DNA from: Rebecca billardiae RCC1528 | Lineage: Eukaryota > Haptophyta | Direction: 5' to 3' | NCBI GenBank assembly: GCA_965240325.2 | Contig: OZ251254.1 | Span: 62,001-126,000 of the forward strand | Length of the DNA: 64,000 nt | Shown here: piece after piece, positions 49,964 through 60,400 of the stretch | How positions within the stretch are numbered: the stretch's first letter is position 1 | Layout: every line of letters starts with the position of its first letter | Translations under genes and position numbers: made by a program | The notes under the pieces: model-generated | The model's database searches: none | Told to the model about the DNA's origin: nothing | Seen by the model: only the letters and a program-made list of their open reading frames with translations

Positions 49964-50523
49964 ATGGCGTCGACGGTGACCAATGCGACGGAGGCGCAGC
50001 GCGAAGCGGCGTACGAGGCGCACCGCACGCACCTGCCGGTTCTGCCGCCGTGGCCGGAATCGCGTCTTCGCGAGTCGGCGACTGAGGCGACAACGCGCTA
50101 TAAGCGATCCCAGGTGCGCATCCGCGACGAGATGAAACGTCGCGCGTGCAAGATCGCCGCGCCATCCTTGTCCATGGCACGAGCGCTGCGGGACGAGGCC
50201 GACGTCGTGAAGCCAGTGGCACATGCGCTGCGCTTCCTGTGCCTGCTCGAGCAGCGCGTGCCCACTGCCTCGATCGCGAGTGGCACACGCTCTCGCACTG
50301 CGCGCGCGCGCACCGCCGACAGCTCCTGATACCGCCGAACGTGCGGGTGCCGGACCTGTCGCGCGAAGCGGCGAGCGCCGACGAGCGCTTGGACCTGGAC
50401 GCGTTGTTGCACAGCGTGGCGGCCGTGACATTGAACCGTCACCGTCAGGCGTCACAAGCAAGCCGCCGTCGCACGCCAATCAGTTGGCAGTGCGTGCGCG
50501 CAGTCGACGGCTCGGCACGATGA
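49964..50523 (+). pseudogene. Possible frameshifted gene remnant, function unknown
   Basis: From the ATG at 49964 about 100 codons give a protein-like, charged helical sequence (ATEAQREAAYEAHRTHLPVL, YKRSQVRIRDEMKRRACKIA, ALRDEADVVKPVAHALRFLC). Near 50262 the protein-like character moves to another frame and continues to 50523 (REWHTLSHCARAHRRQLLIP, SREAASADERLDLDALLHSV). A single frameshift or short intron would join them. No family was recognised. The second part shows a weak resemblance to the start of the ORF at 53589 (SADDVVHELDSFVVYAACVV), hinting at a shared transposon-borne gene. Low confidence. Confidence 0.25.
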
Positions 50524-52609
50524 CGAGTAGCGCAGTGGGTGCACGAATACACGCGCAATCACACTGTCGGTGAGATCACCAGAGTCATCTGTCGCGTTAT
50601 TATTCGTCAGTGAGTCAGGTAGCTCACCATCATCTGTGTGTCGCATCATTGTTATTCGTCATCCTGCCCGTCAAACCGCTAAATAAAAGGCGCGAACCCG
50701 CTGGGATAACCGTAAAGAAGAAATGGTCCGCGGCCGTCCGGCCGTGCTGCGCAAACGATGTCCTCGCCAGCACTCAGCAGCGCTCCCTCTGTCCATCCAG
50801 CGCCGTGACCATCCCGCAAGGTTCCCTCACCTTCTAGACGACGATCTCTGGTTCCAGCATAGGAGACAGTCTAGGTCGGAGGTGTGGCCCGTGCGAGTGA
50901 CGGAGTGACCAGCCCGCAGCCGGCCAGTCCTCGTGAGTGCGGTGTGGCGCCACCTGTGCAGCACGACTTCGGGTTCCGGCATAGCTTCCCCCTGGCTGTG
51001 CTCGTGCTGGCTAACCTGACTGACGCGCATCAGTCGGCTGTGACGTCTGACACGATCCGCGGAAACTATACGAATCTTACGAACGCGCCCTGGTGCCGGC
51101 CAGGCGCCGCAGACGCACTGCGAGCGAGCCAACCGCGCCGTGCACTGGCCGGTTGACCCACAAGGGGCCATACGGCGAGACGTCACCAGGCACCTGTCGC
51201 ACGAGTCGCACGTTAATTCACGTGGTGCGCTCCCTCCGCCTCCCTGCCGATTCAGACTTGATGCCCGGCGCCACAGCTGACTGTCACCTGGCACACACCA
51301 GCTCACTACCCCAAGGCCCAGACGTGAGAGGTAAAATGGAGTCTGGGCTGCCGGCCGGAGCCCATCAAGCAGACACGCCTGCGGCTGCTGCAGCCGCAAC
51401 GTGCTGGCGATGAGACAGGGGACCAAGACCACCCGTCCGCACCAAGCCATCCGCGATTGTGGTCATCCAGCCGCCCGAGGAGCCAGCCTCGCGCAAGCAG
51501 GCGGACGCCCGACCACCTGAGCGCGGCACCTGGCCGCAGCACATGCCACACAACGGTGGCGCAGCTGCCAAGGGCAAGGCAACGCAGAAGGACGCAATCG
51601 TGCGGCCGGCGTCGTAGCGGGCATCCATCCAACCCACACGGGAGGCCCGCAGCCGCCTAGCAGCCCAGCCCAGCCCGTCACAGTCAGTCACAGCACTGGC
51701 TCTCGTGCAGCATCCGCACCCTGCGAGCACGGAGAGTTCAGGACGCAACACAGGGCGGCGCGCGCGCGGCAGACGAGCCAGGCCGTCACCGCCCGCCTCC
51801 ACAAGCCGCCCCCCCGCGCGCGGCGCGGCGCGCGCCGCGACCCTCGGGTCGCCGGGACGCACTGCTCACGCCGTGGCGCAGCGCGACGGGCGCGGCGCGG
51901 CGAGGTCGCATGTGCTTCCCCCGGGGGGCTGAGCGTACTGGCTGAGGCCCCCACGCGCGGCGGACTCCGTGCGCGCCCCGCCTGATGTGCGCGCGGCGCG
52001 CAGCCGCAGCGCGCGGCGGGCCGCCGGGCCGGTGCCGGTGCGTCTCGTCGGCACCGTGCTCGGTCTCGTCAAAGCGTTACCCGCATCGGCCCCCAGGCGG
52101 CCCCCTTTAGCGCGGTCCTCGACAGCGAGGCCAACCATCGACGCTTGGAAGCCTACGGCCGCGCCAAGCGACGGCGCCGAGCGGGCGCGCGCGCGCGGCA
52201 CGAGAGGTAGACTCCCGTAGCGTGCCTCCACACCCCGCCCGCGCCAGCGCACCCGCTCGCGGCTCTCTTTCCGCTCCGCGGCGGCGCGCGGCACCCGAGC
52301 CGCACTGAACGCGTGCACGGCGCACGCCGTGGCGCGGCGCGACGGGCGCGGCGCGGCGCGCTCGGAGTGAACTCGCCCGGGGCTCCGAGCGTACGGGCCG
52401 ACGCGCCCGCGCGCGGCGCGCTCCGCCCGCGCCCCGCCAAATGCGCGTGTTATCACGAGGCGCGGGTCGCCACCCTTACGCGCGGCGGCGCGGCCGTCGC
52501 GAGGGGTCCCCGCACTTGGCGGCGACGAGAAGCGTCCGGACTCTCCTTGATGTTGCACAAAGCCGCGGGGGCGGCACGGTTAAATCCGGGCGTGCCCCCC
52601 CCGCGGAAA
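50524..52609. other. GC-rich, gene-poor stretch with a diverged duplication
   Basis: No gene was recognised. About 51850-51980 and 52320-52450 are diverged direct copies; the string GCCGTGGCGC followed by GCGCGACGGGCGCGGCGCGG is shared. The ORFs here are short, Arg/Ala-rich and overlap on all frames. Confidence 0.45.
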
Positions 52610-52760
52610 AAAACAGCGGGGGCCTAGCGGCCTTTTCCCGGTGGGGCTGGTCGAACACAGCGCGTCTAGGACGCGACGGAGAAGCTTGCCAGGGCCGGCA
52701 GACCCGACGACGATGAGACGAGTTGGCCGTTCAGCGCTGACTAACGGTATCATCCAAGCT
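52610..52760 (+). repeat. Dispersed repeat end, copy 1
   Basis: Shares with 55040-55200 (+) and 56085-56260 (-) the series GGGGCCTxGCGGCCTT, CCCGGTGGGGCTGGTCGA, GAGAAGCTTGCCAGG, GGCAGACCCG and GTTGGCCGTTCAGCGCTGAC. About 150 bp. Confidence 0.85.
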
Positions 52761-53589
52761 GCCGCGTCTTCGCGCGTCGCGTGTGCGATTTAGCCATTAG
52801 CCAGGTGCGGCAGCGTGGCTCTCCCAGTTCTGCAAGGCCCACCGAGGCGCCAGCGAGGCGCGCGTCGATGCAGTCGTCGCTGCGCACGGCCGCTCGGGCA
52901 CGGCGGCACGGCAACGGCACGCACCGATCACGCCGTGCGTGCGCGCGTCGGCCATCGACGCGTGGTAGTCGTGCAGCAACTGCAGCTCCGTGGGGTTTTC
53001 CGCACGTCGTGCGCGCTGCTGCTGCCGGACGCCCAGATGGCGCGCGACCGCGTCGGTCGCGGCGGCCTCGCGCGCCGCGCGCGGGGCGGCTCGACGCGCG
53101 GCGTGACCCTCGCGGCGCTCCGTGTTCCTCGTCCACGCCGTTCAGCGTGCTCGCCAGCCGCGCGCGCAGCTGCGCGAGGCACGCGTCGAGCGCTGCCGGC
53201 GTCTCGCAGTTTGGGTGCGAGGCCGCGGGCGCGCGCGCGCCGGGGCGCGTGGCCTCGTGCGGGTGCACGGCGAGGCGCGCCAGGTCCACAAACGGCTCGT
53301 CGCGCAGTTCCAGCGCGCGCAGCCCGGCGACGCGCGCGTCCCAGCGCGCGACGTGTTTGGACAGCGCGTTCGACATGCGCGCGCCGCCCGCGTCGCCCTC
53401 GCCGCGGTACCGGCGGATGAGAATGGCCAGGGCTGCACGCACGTTGGCGAATTGCGCGCACGCCGCCGCGCTCCGCCTCCGCACCTGCACGACACACGCC
53501 GCGTAGACCACGAACGAATCCAGCTCGTGCACGACATCGTCAGCCGACGTGGCGATGTCGGGCCGACGGCGGCCAAAGTCACGACTCAC
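52750..53589 (-). pseudogene. Hypothetical ORF inside a repeat, probable transposon-borne gene remnant
   Basis: 279 codons. The first ~150 codons read like a real alpha-helical protein (DVVHELDSFVVYAACVVQVR, FANVRAALAILIRRYRGEGD, SKHVARWDARVAGLRALELR, DACLAQLRARLASTLNGVDE). From about 53110 downward the frame becomes Arg/Ala-rich, and better-looking short stretches (LLHDYHASMADARTHG) appear in another frame near 52970, suggesting a frameshift. The distal part, about 52830-52930, recurs inverted at about 55895-56010, so the gene lies in or next to a repeat family. No known domain was identified. A transposon protein is one possibility, a host hypothetical another. Confidence 0.3.
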
Positions 53590-53656
53590 GATGTGCCCGT
53601 CCCGACCAGGGACCCGGCGTCGCGGCAGGCGCTTTCCGTACCGTTACCGTATTGTA

Positions 53657-54386
53657 TAGGCGGTATGAACTGGGTAAGGGGGTACCGCTAAGATCGCCGC
53701 CAGATTTGTGGGAATCGCAACGACATCTCTATGCGGCGCGCGCAAAAATTAACCACATGCGCTTCGATTCCCGAGGCGGGCCCTAATTGGCGCAAAAATT
53801 AACCAAGTGCGTTCTCGATTCCCGAGGCGTGCCTAATCAAAAAACGTTTGAGGCCCCATTCTTCGTATTCCTACTCCGGTATTACTCTCCCCATCAGTAC
53901 GTCACACACAATTAAAGGGGGTCGGAGCTGGGTCTCCCAGGGCTTTCTCACGAATTAAAATTGTTTAAAGCTGTGTTCGACGTACTGATGGGGAGAGTAA
54001 TACCGGAGTAGGAATACGAACAATGGGGCCTCAAACGTTTTTTGATTAGGCACGCCTCGGGTAGGCGGTATGAACTGGGTAAGAAGGGGGTACCGCTAAG
54101 ATCGCCGCCAGATTTGTGGGAATCGCAACGACATCTCTATGCGGCGCGCGCAAAAATTAACCACATGCGCTTCGATTCCCGAGGCGTGCCCTAATTGGCG
54201 CAAAAATTAACCAAGTGCGTTCTCGATTCCCGAGGCGTGCCTAATCAAAAAACGTTTGAGGCCCCATTCTTCGTATTCCTACTCCGGTATTACTCTCCCC
54301 ATCAGTACGTCACACACAATTAAAGGGGGTCGGAGCTGGGTCTCCCAGGGCTTTCTCACGAATTAAAATTGTTTAAAGCTGTGTTC
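53657..54386. repeat. Direct repeat (322 and 325 bp) separated by an inverted copy of its own middle
   Basis: Copies 53657-53978 and 54062-54386 are nearly identical (TAGGCGGTATGAACTGGGTAA to TTTAAAGCTGTGTTC). The 83 bp between them (53979-54061) are the reverse complement of 53821-53903 inside copy 1, with one mismatch. Each copy also has an internal ~51-bp tandem duplication around GCGCAAAAATTAACCA. Confidence 0.95.
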
Positions 54387-54439
54387 ACCAGAATATTGCG
54401 ACAGCACTGGCACGGCCCGCCGACCCCCCCGCCCGCCAG

Positions 54440-54945
54440 GGCAGAGTTTCTTTTTTTAGTCAAAACTGGGCGCAAGTCAGGTCTTCCACTCTTCCTGCCG
54501 GCGGATCGCGTGATGGCAGAAGGAGCGCTGCAGCGGCGCCTTGTCCCCCGGGCGAGCCCGGCGCCAGCGGCGCGGCGCGCGCGCGGCTGCGACTCGGCGC
54601 TCGCGCTCGGCCTGTACTGCAGCCGCACTGGCCTCGCTGCGCCTCTTGGCTCGCTTGCCGCCACAGGGCGCCGCTGCTGGACCTATCATGCAAGTGCCGC
54701 TTCCAGTGCACGGGGCTCGAATCACAATCTGTTGTAGTAACATTCAACGCGGCGAGGTGGGCGCCATCGACGAGTAGAATGCGCTCAATACACCCGGAGG
54801 GCCCCCGTGGGTGTATTGAACGAGTCGGCGCGGCCGGGGACGGCGACCCAGTCGCGGGGAACGTCGCAAGGCGCTCGCGCACGTGGGCTGGCGTGGGCAC
54901 GTCTGGCACGATGGCGCTGCCTGACAGTTATACTAGTAGGTAGTG
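54440..54945 (-). repeat. Inverted copy of the 20189-20640 dispersed repeat
   Basis: The reverse complement begins ATAACTGTCAGGCAGCGCCA at about 54935 and runs through GACGTGCCCACG, GTCCCCGGCCGC, ACTCGTCGA and GCAAGCGAGCCAA to GATCCGCCGGCAG, in the same order as at 20195-20630. An insert with a short hairpin (ACACCCGGAGGGCCCCCGTGGGTGT, at about 54789-54814) marks this copy. Confidence 0.8.
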
Positions 54946-55036
54946 GGTTCACCCTTTGGTGATGAATGTCAGCCGCGTCGTAAAGTTTACGACCGGCGCG
55001 GCGGCACGCCGGTACCAAAGGACGCCCCCATATATA

Positions 55037-56253
55037 TATACAGTATAAACTGCGGGGGCCTGGCGGCCTTGTCCCGGTCACGGTGGGGCTGGTCGAGTCA
55101 CACAGTGCGTCTCGGAGGCGACGCGGAGAAGCTTGCCAGGTGGCCGGCAGACCCGGCGACGATGGGACGAGTTGGCCGTTCAGCGCTGACTACCCGTACC
55201 GGTATCAACTATCATCCGGTGGCGCGCCGCACGGCGCGCGCGCGCGGCGCGGCAGCGCGGCACCGCACCGCGTCGCCGGCAAGGCCCATCGAGGCCGGCA
55301 CGGCGAGCGAGGCGCGCGTCGAATTGTGGCCAAGCAACATCAAGTATCAACCGATCTGCACACTAGCAGGCCCGGGCTACAAGGGCGGGCGCGGGCGCGG
55401 TCCTCCGAGCCGACGTTTGCCCGGTTTGTGCGTGTATCCAAGCGGGTCGGGGCGCACCGCGCGACGCGAGCCCGCCCCGGCCGGAGTAGCGACTGCCGGC
55501 CGGCCGCGGTCGGCGACAGGAGATCCAGCGGCACGTGGCGGCGATCAAGCAGCCGCAACCGCATCAGATGACGTGCACGAACGGCCTCATGGAGAAGCTC
55601 GTACCACAAGCCTACCAGAAGCCACCCGCTCGCCGACTTGCCCGACGCCCCGACTAATACTACTTGCGCTGGCTGTCAGTGTCACCCGCGCCGCGCGCGG
55701 CTCGCGGGGCCATCGCGGAGGTGCGTGCCCGCCGGCGCGAGCTGCACAACACAAGATGCACACCGACGCGAGCCGCTCGTACCACGTCGTGCCCGACGGG
55801 CCGTGCTCAGCGACGGCTGCAAGTCTACGCCATGCAGTCGGTTGTCACCCTGTGCAGCTCGCCACGTGACCTGCAGACCGGTGGACCATCCGCGGTGCGT
55901 GCCGTTATTGCCGCGCCGTCGTGCCCGAGCGGCCGTGCGCAGCGACGACTGCATCGACGCGCGCCTCGCCGTGCGCCTCGGTGGGCTGCGTGCAGAACCG
56001 CGGTGGCGGTGCCGGTGCCGCGCTACCGCGCCGCGCGCACACGCCTGCGGCGTCGCGCCACGCGCCCGCGGATCATGTCGATGATATGCTGTACCGTTAG
56101 TCAGCGCTGAACGCGGGCCGACGAATCGAAACTCGTCCCATCATCGTCGTCGGGTCTGCCGGCCCTAACCAGCTTCTCCGTCGCGTCCTAGACGCGCTGT
56201 GTTCGACCAGCCCCACCGGGACAAGGCCGCCAGGCCCCCGCAGTTTAACTTTA
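55037..56253. mobile_element. 1.2-kb element bounded by ~160-bp inverted repeats (candidate)
   Basis: 55037-55200 and the reverse complement of 56085-56253 start alike (AAACTGCGGGGGCCTGGCGG) and stay similar for about 160 bp to GTTCAGCGCTGAC, with indels and scattered changes. This gives a terminal-inverted-repeat structure of about 1.2 kb. A single diverged end copy sits at 52610-52760, also next to material shared with the interior of this element. No target duplication could be fixed and no transposase was recognised. Confidence 0.55.
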
Positions 56254-56369
56254 AGTGGATCGACGACTGCTACTATCCTATTACCCAGCACACATGCATG
56301 TGCGTTGGATACCGATGTATCCGCGGCGGGGATATTGATGACGAATCGACATCAGCAACAAGATATTGA

Positions 56370-56660
56370 AGAGCGACGCGTTCAATTACAATATCTGGTT
56401 GAGCTCTCGCGTCTTGCTTCGAAGGTTGGATGCTGAGAATCTTATTGCCGGCGAAGTCAAGTGTGATACCGGACTCAGCGAATGACGACTGCTCACCAAC
56501 CGACGCGTTCAGTCAGATTATCGTATGATGAGATATCTGGTTGAGCTCTCGCGTCTTGCGTCGAAGGTTGGATGCTGATGAGAATCTTGCCGGCGATCGA
56601 AGTTGACGAGATCGAAGTGTGGTAGTACCGGATTCAGCGAATGATGACTCATCAACTACC
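56370..56660. repeat. Two-copy tandem repeat (~155 bp)
   Basis: ATATCTGGTTGAGCTCTCGC, GTCGAAGGTTGGATGCTGA and CCGGA(C/T)TCAGCGAATGA recur in order at about 56391 and 56540. AT-rich compared with the rest. Confidence 0.85.
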
Positions 56661-56873
56661 GCGCAAAACATTCAGTACCGTAAGCTCACAGGGGAGAAGT
56701 GCACCTGCAGGACTCGCAATCGGCAGTAGTATCTATCCCCCATCATATTAGATAGGTACGAAGTTTCTCGAATCACCGCACCACCTGCGTGCGACAAAGA
56801 TTCGCTGCACCACGCCCCTGGTATTGAAAAATACCCGCAGCTATTCGTTCCCAGTCCATTTCATAGTCACTGA

Positions 56874-56909
56874 GCTCAAAACCTACCGTCCCGTCGGTAG
56901 GTTTTGAGC
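56874..56909. repeat. 15-bp-arm perfect hairpin
   Basis: GCTCAAAACCTACCG (56874-56888) and CGGTAGGTTTTGAGC (56895-56909) around a 6-base loop. It lies 516 bp upstream of the GCTD-repeat gene start, in a stretch with no called gene. Confidence 0.9.
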
Positions 56910-57424
56910 CCGCTGAGCCGAAGACGGGCTCAAGGGCTTTCTGGGCCGCGCGGGTGGAGGGTATCCGCCTCGCTTCCCAGATCTGCGCCTGCAGACCTGC
57001 CCCGCCCTTGCAAGGCCCTTCCTTGCCAGGGCAAAGATTCTCGCGAGCACCTGCGGTCGTCTCCGAACTCATCAAGCCAGGGACAGCGCGTGCTCGTCGT
57101 ATCCGCGACGGGCCCGAGGACGAGTTCTCACGGCGACGATCGAGGTGCGTGCGCATCCTCGTCACTGCGCGTCCACGCGGCGTGCCGACGATCATCAGCA
57201 GCAGTGCGAGCCGCGCACGCCTCGGCTCAGCGTGGGACGAGTTCACGCTGCCACGCCCGCATGCGCGTTCACTCACTCCGCCTCGCGCGCTGATGACTGA
57301 CATCACAACCGCGCGTGCGCGCCCTTCTTCGGGCCGTGCGCAGGGCACGGCGTGCGCCTTCGTACACCGCAAGGTCGACTCCGAGTCCCACGAGCCTCGC
57401 CGCGCACCAGACGCACGACTGCTG

Positions 57425-60400
57425 ATGGCCGCCTCGTCCCTCCTCGCGAGCATGCTTCCTCCTCAGCAGCGGCGCGCAACTACCGCCCCGTCGCGCTCGC
57501 CGGGGAAGGTGTGCCGAGGCGGCGGAGGGCACCTTCTTCTGGCGCTCTGCGCAATCGTTGGACATCTGTGCTCCGCCAACGCTGCGATCGCGCCCCAGCC
57601 CTCACCGAGCCCGCCGCCAAGCCCACCACCGCCGCCGCCGCCGTCGCCGCCTCCAAGCCCGCCGCCATCGCCAACACCGCCGAGCCCTCCGCCACCGCCG
57701 CCGCCAGCGCCACCGCCAAGCCCTCCGCCGCCGCCACCGCCGTCGCCGCCTCCGAGCCCGCCGCCATCGCCACCCCCGCCGAGTCCGCCGCCGCCGCCAC
57801 CGCCAGCGCCACCACCGAGCCCTCCGCCGCCGCCTCCGTCGCCGCTATCGGGCCAGCAGCCGCAGCCTCCGCCGAGTCCGCCACCACCCAACCCGCCCCC
57901 GCCTCCGCCGCCGTCGCCGCCACCGAGCCCGCCGCCATCGCCACCGCCACCGAGCCCGCCGCCACCGCCGCCGCCAGCCCCGCCGCCGAGCCCTCCGCCG
58001 CCGCCTCCGTCGCCGCTATCGGGCCAGCAGCCGCAGCCTCCGCCGAGTCCGCCACCACCCAACCCGCCCCCGCCTCCGCCGCCGTCGCCGCCGCCGATGC
58101 CGCCGCCGAGCCCGCCGCCGCCGCCGCCGCCGATGCCGCCGCCGAGCCCTCCGCCGCCGCCGCCGCCGATGCCGCCGCCGAGCCCGCCGCCGCCGCCACC
58201 ACCGATGCCGCCGCCGAGCCCACCGCCACCGCCGCCGCCGATGCCGCCGCCGAGCCCCCCGCCGCCGCCGCCGCCGATGCCGCCGCCGAGCCCACCGCCA
58301 CCGCCGCCGCCGATGCCGCCACCGAGCCCGCCGCCACCGCCGCCGCCGATGCCGCCGCCGAGCCCCCCGCCGCCGCCGCCGCCGATGCCGCCGCCGAGCC
58401 CTCCGCCGAGCCCACCACCGGCCACGCCGCCTCCGCCACGAGCCGAGCCGCTCCCGCCACCCTCGCCGCCTTCGCCACCTCCGAGCCCGCCACCCCCGAG
58501 CTCGCCGCCACCGCCGCCGCCACCGAGCCCGCCGCCCTCACCGCCACCGCCGAGCCCGCCTCCCAGCCCGCCACCGCCACCGCCACCGAGCCCACCACCG
58601 AGCCCACCACCGCCACCGCCGCCAAGGCCGCCCCCTAGCTCGCCGCCGCCGCCGCCGCCATCACCGCCACCGAGCCCGCCGCCGCCGCCGCCGCCAAGCC
58701 CGCCTCCAAGCTCGCCACCACCGCCTCCGCCGAGCCCGCCGCCGAGCCCGCCACCCCCGCGCATGGGCTGCACCGACCCGTCCGCCGATAACTACGACTC
58801 GCTCGCCGTCGTGCTCGCGCCGGGCGAGTGCTTCTACGCCGTCCTGGGCTGCACCGACTCGACCGCCAAGAACTACCGCGCGGCCGCCAACACGGACGAC
58901 GGCTCGTGCGTGCCGTTCGTCCGCGGCTGCACGGCGAGCCGTGCGACCAACTACGACGTGTCTGCGAACACGGACGACGGCAGCTGCACGTACGCCATCC
59001 TCGGCTGCACCGACCCGACCGCGCTCAACTTCAACTCGGTCGCCAACACGGACGACGGCAGCTGCGTCCAGCCCGTCCCGGGCTGCACCGCCGCGGTCGC
59101 GCTCAACTTCCTCTCGACGGCCAACGTGGAGGACGGCAGCTGCGTGTACCCGGTGCTCGGCTGCACCGACTCGAGCGCGATCAACTACAACGCGGCGGCG
59201 AACTCGGATGACGGCGGCTGCATCCCCACCGTGCCCGGCTGCACGGCCGTGAGCGCGCTCAACTACAACTCGGCCGCGACGCTCGACGACGGCGGCTGCG
59301 TCTTCGCGGTGCTCGGCTGCACCGACCCGCTCAGCCCGAGCTACTCGCCCTCGGCGAACACGGACGACGGCAGCTGCGAGTACCCCGGCTGCACCAACTC
59401 CGAGGCCGTCAACTTCGACCCGACCGCCACGCGCACCGACTTCTCGTGCGTCGCGCACGTTGACGGCTGCGTCGACCCGGCAGCGGTCAACTACGTCTCC
59501 GCCGCCACGCGCCAGCCGGCCACCGTCAGCTGCCAGTACGCGGGCTGCACCAACAGCCTCGCCGTGAACTACGACCCGAGCGCGACGCTGCTCGACTCGA
59601 GCTGCACGTTCACGCGCGCCTCGGGCCGCGCATTCGTGCTCGGCTACCTCGGGGGCTGCGACGCGCTCGCCGACGCCGAGGTGCGCGACACGACGAGCGA
59701 CAACGGCGCGTACTCGCTCACGTACACGACCACCGCCTCCTTCGAGCTGCGCGCGGGCGCAGGCTGCACGGACCGGTACACGGACGAGGCACTCGCGTTC
59801 GAGCTGAGCGCGCCCGCTGGCTCGACCGTGATCACGCCGCTCACCACCGTGCTCACGGCGATGGTCGAGGTGCACGGCCTCACCGCGACGGCCGCGAGCG
59901 CGCGCGCGCGCACCGTCTTCCTCGACGGCGTCGACGCCGGCACCCAGATCGACATCTCGAGCTACAACGCCATCACGGGCGTGATCGGCGGCGATGTGGC
60001 GGCGTCACACGTGCTCGCGGCGCACCGGGCGATCAACGTCGCCGTCGCCGCCGTCACCTCCACGCTCGGCGGCGCGACGGCCGCGTCCGCACTCTCCGCG
60101 CTCGGCGCGCTCACCGCAGCGGATGCCGTGTACGACGCGTCGCAGCTCGAGGCGCTGATGGCGGACATGCTGGCCAATGTGCCGGGGCTGAGCGACCCCG
60201 GGGCCGGCGCGATCTCGAGCGCGTCGACGGCCGCGGCGGACGAGAGCACCACCTTCCGCAACGCGCTCATCTCCCGCCGGCGCAGCCGGCGCCTCCTCAC
60301 CGCCGAGCGCCGCCGCCTGCAGGGTGGCGGGCTTGGCGCGCTCGAGGCCGCGACAGGCGTGCCCGCACCGCTCGGCTGCACGGACGCGAGCGCGAGCAAC

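Noticed and set aside
56773-57453. 226-codon minus-strand ORF and 129-codon plus-strand ORF upstream of the GCTD gene
   Set aside because: No motif, they overlap each other, and the former overlaps the start of the secreted protein and a hairpin.
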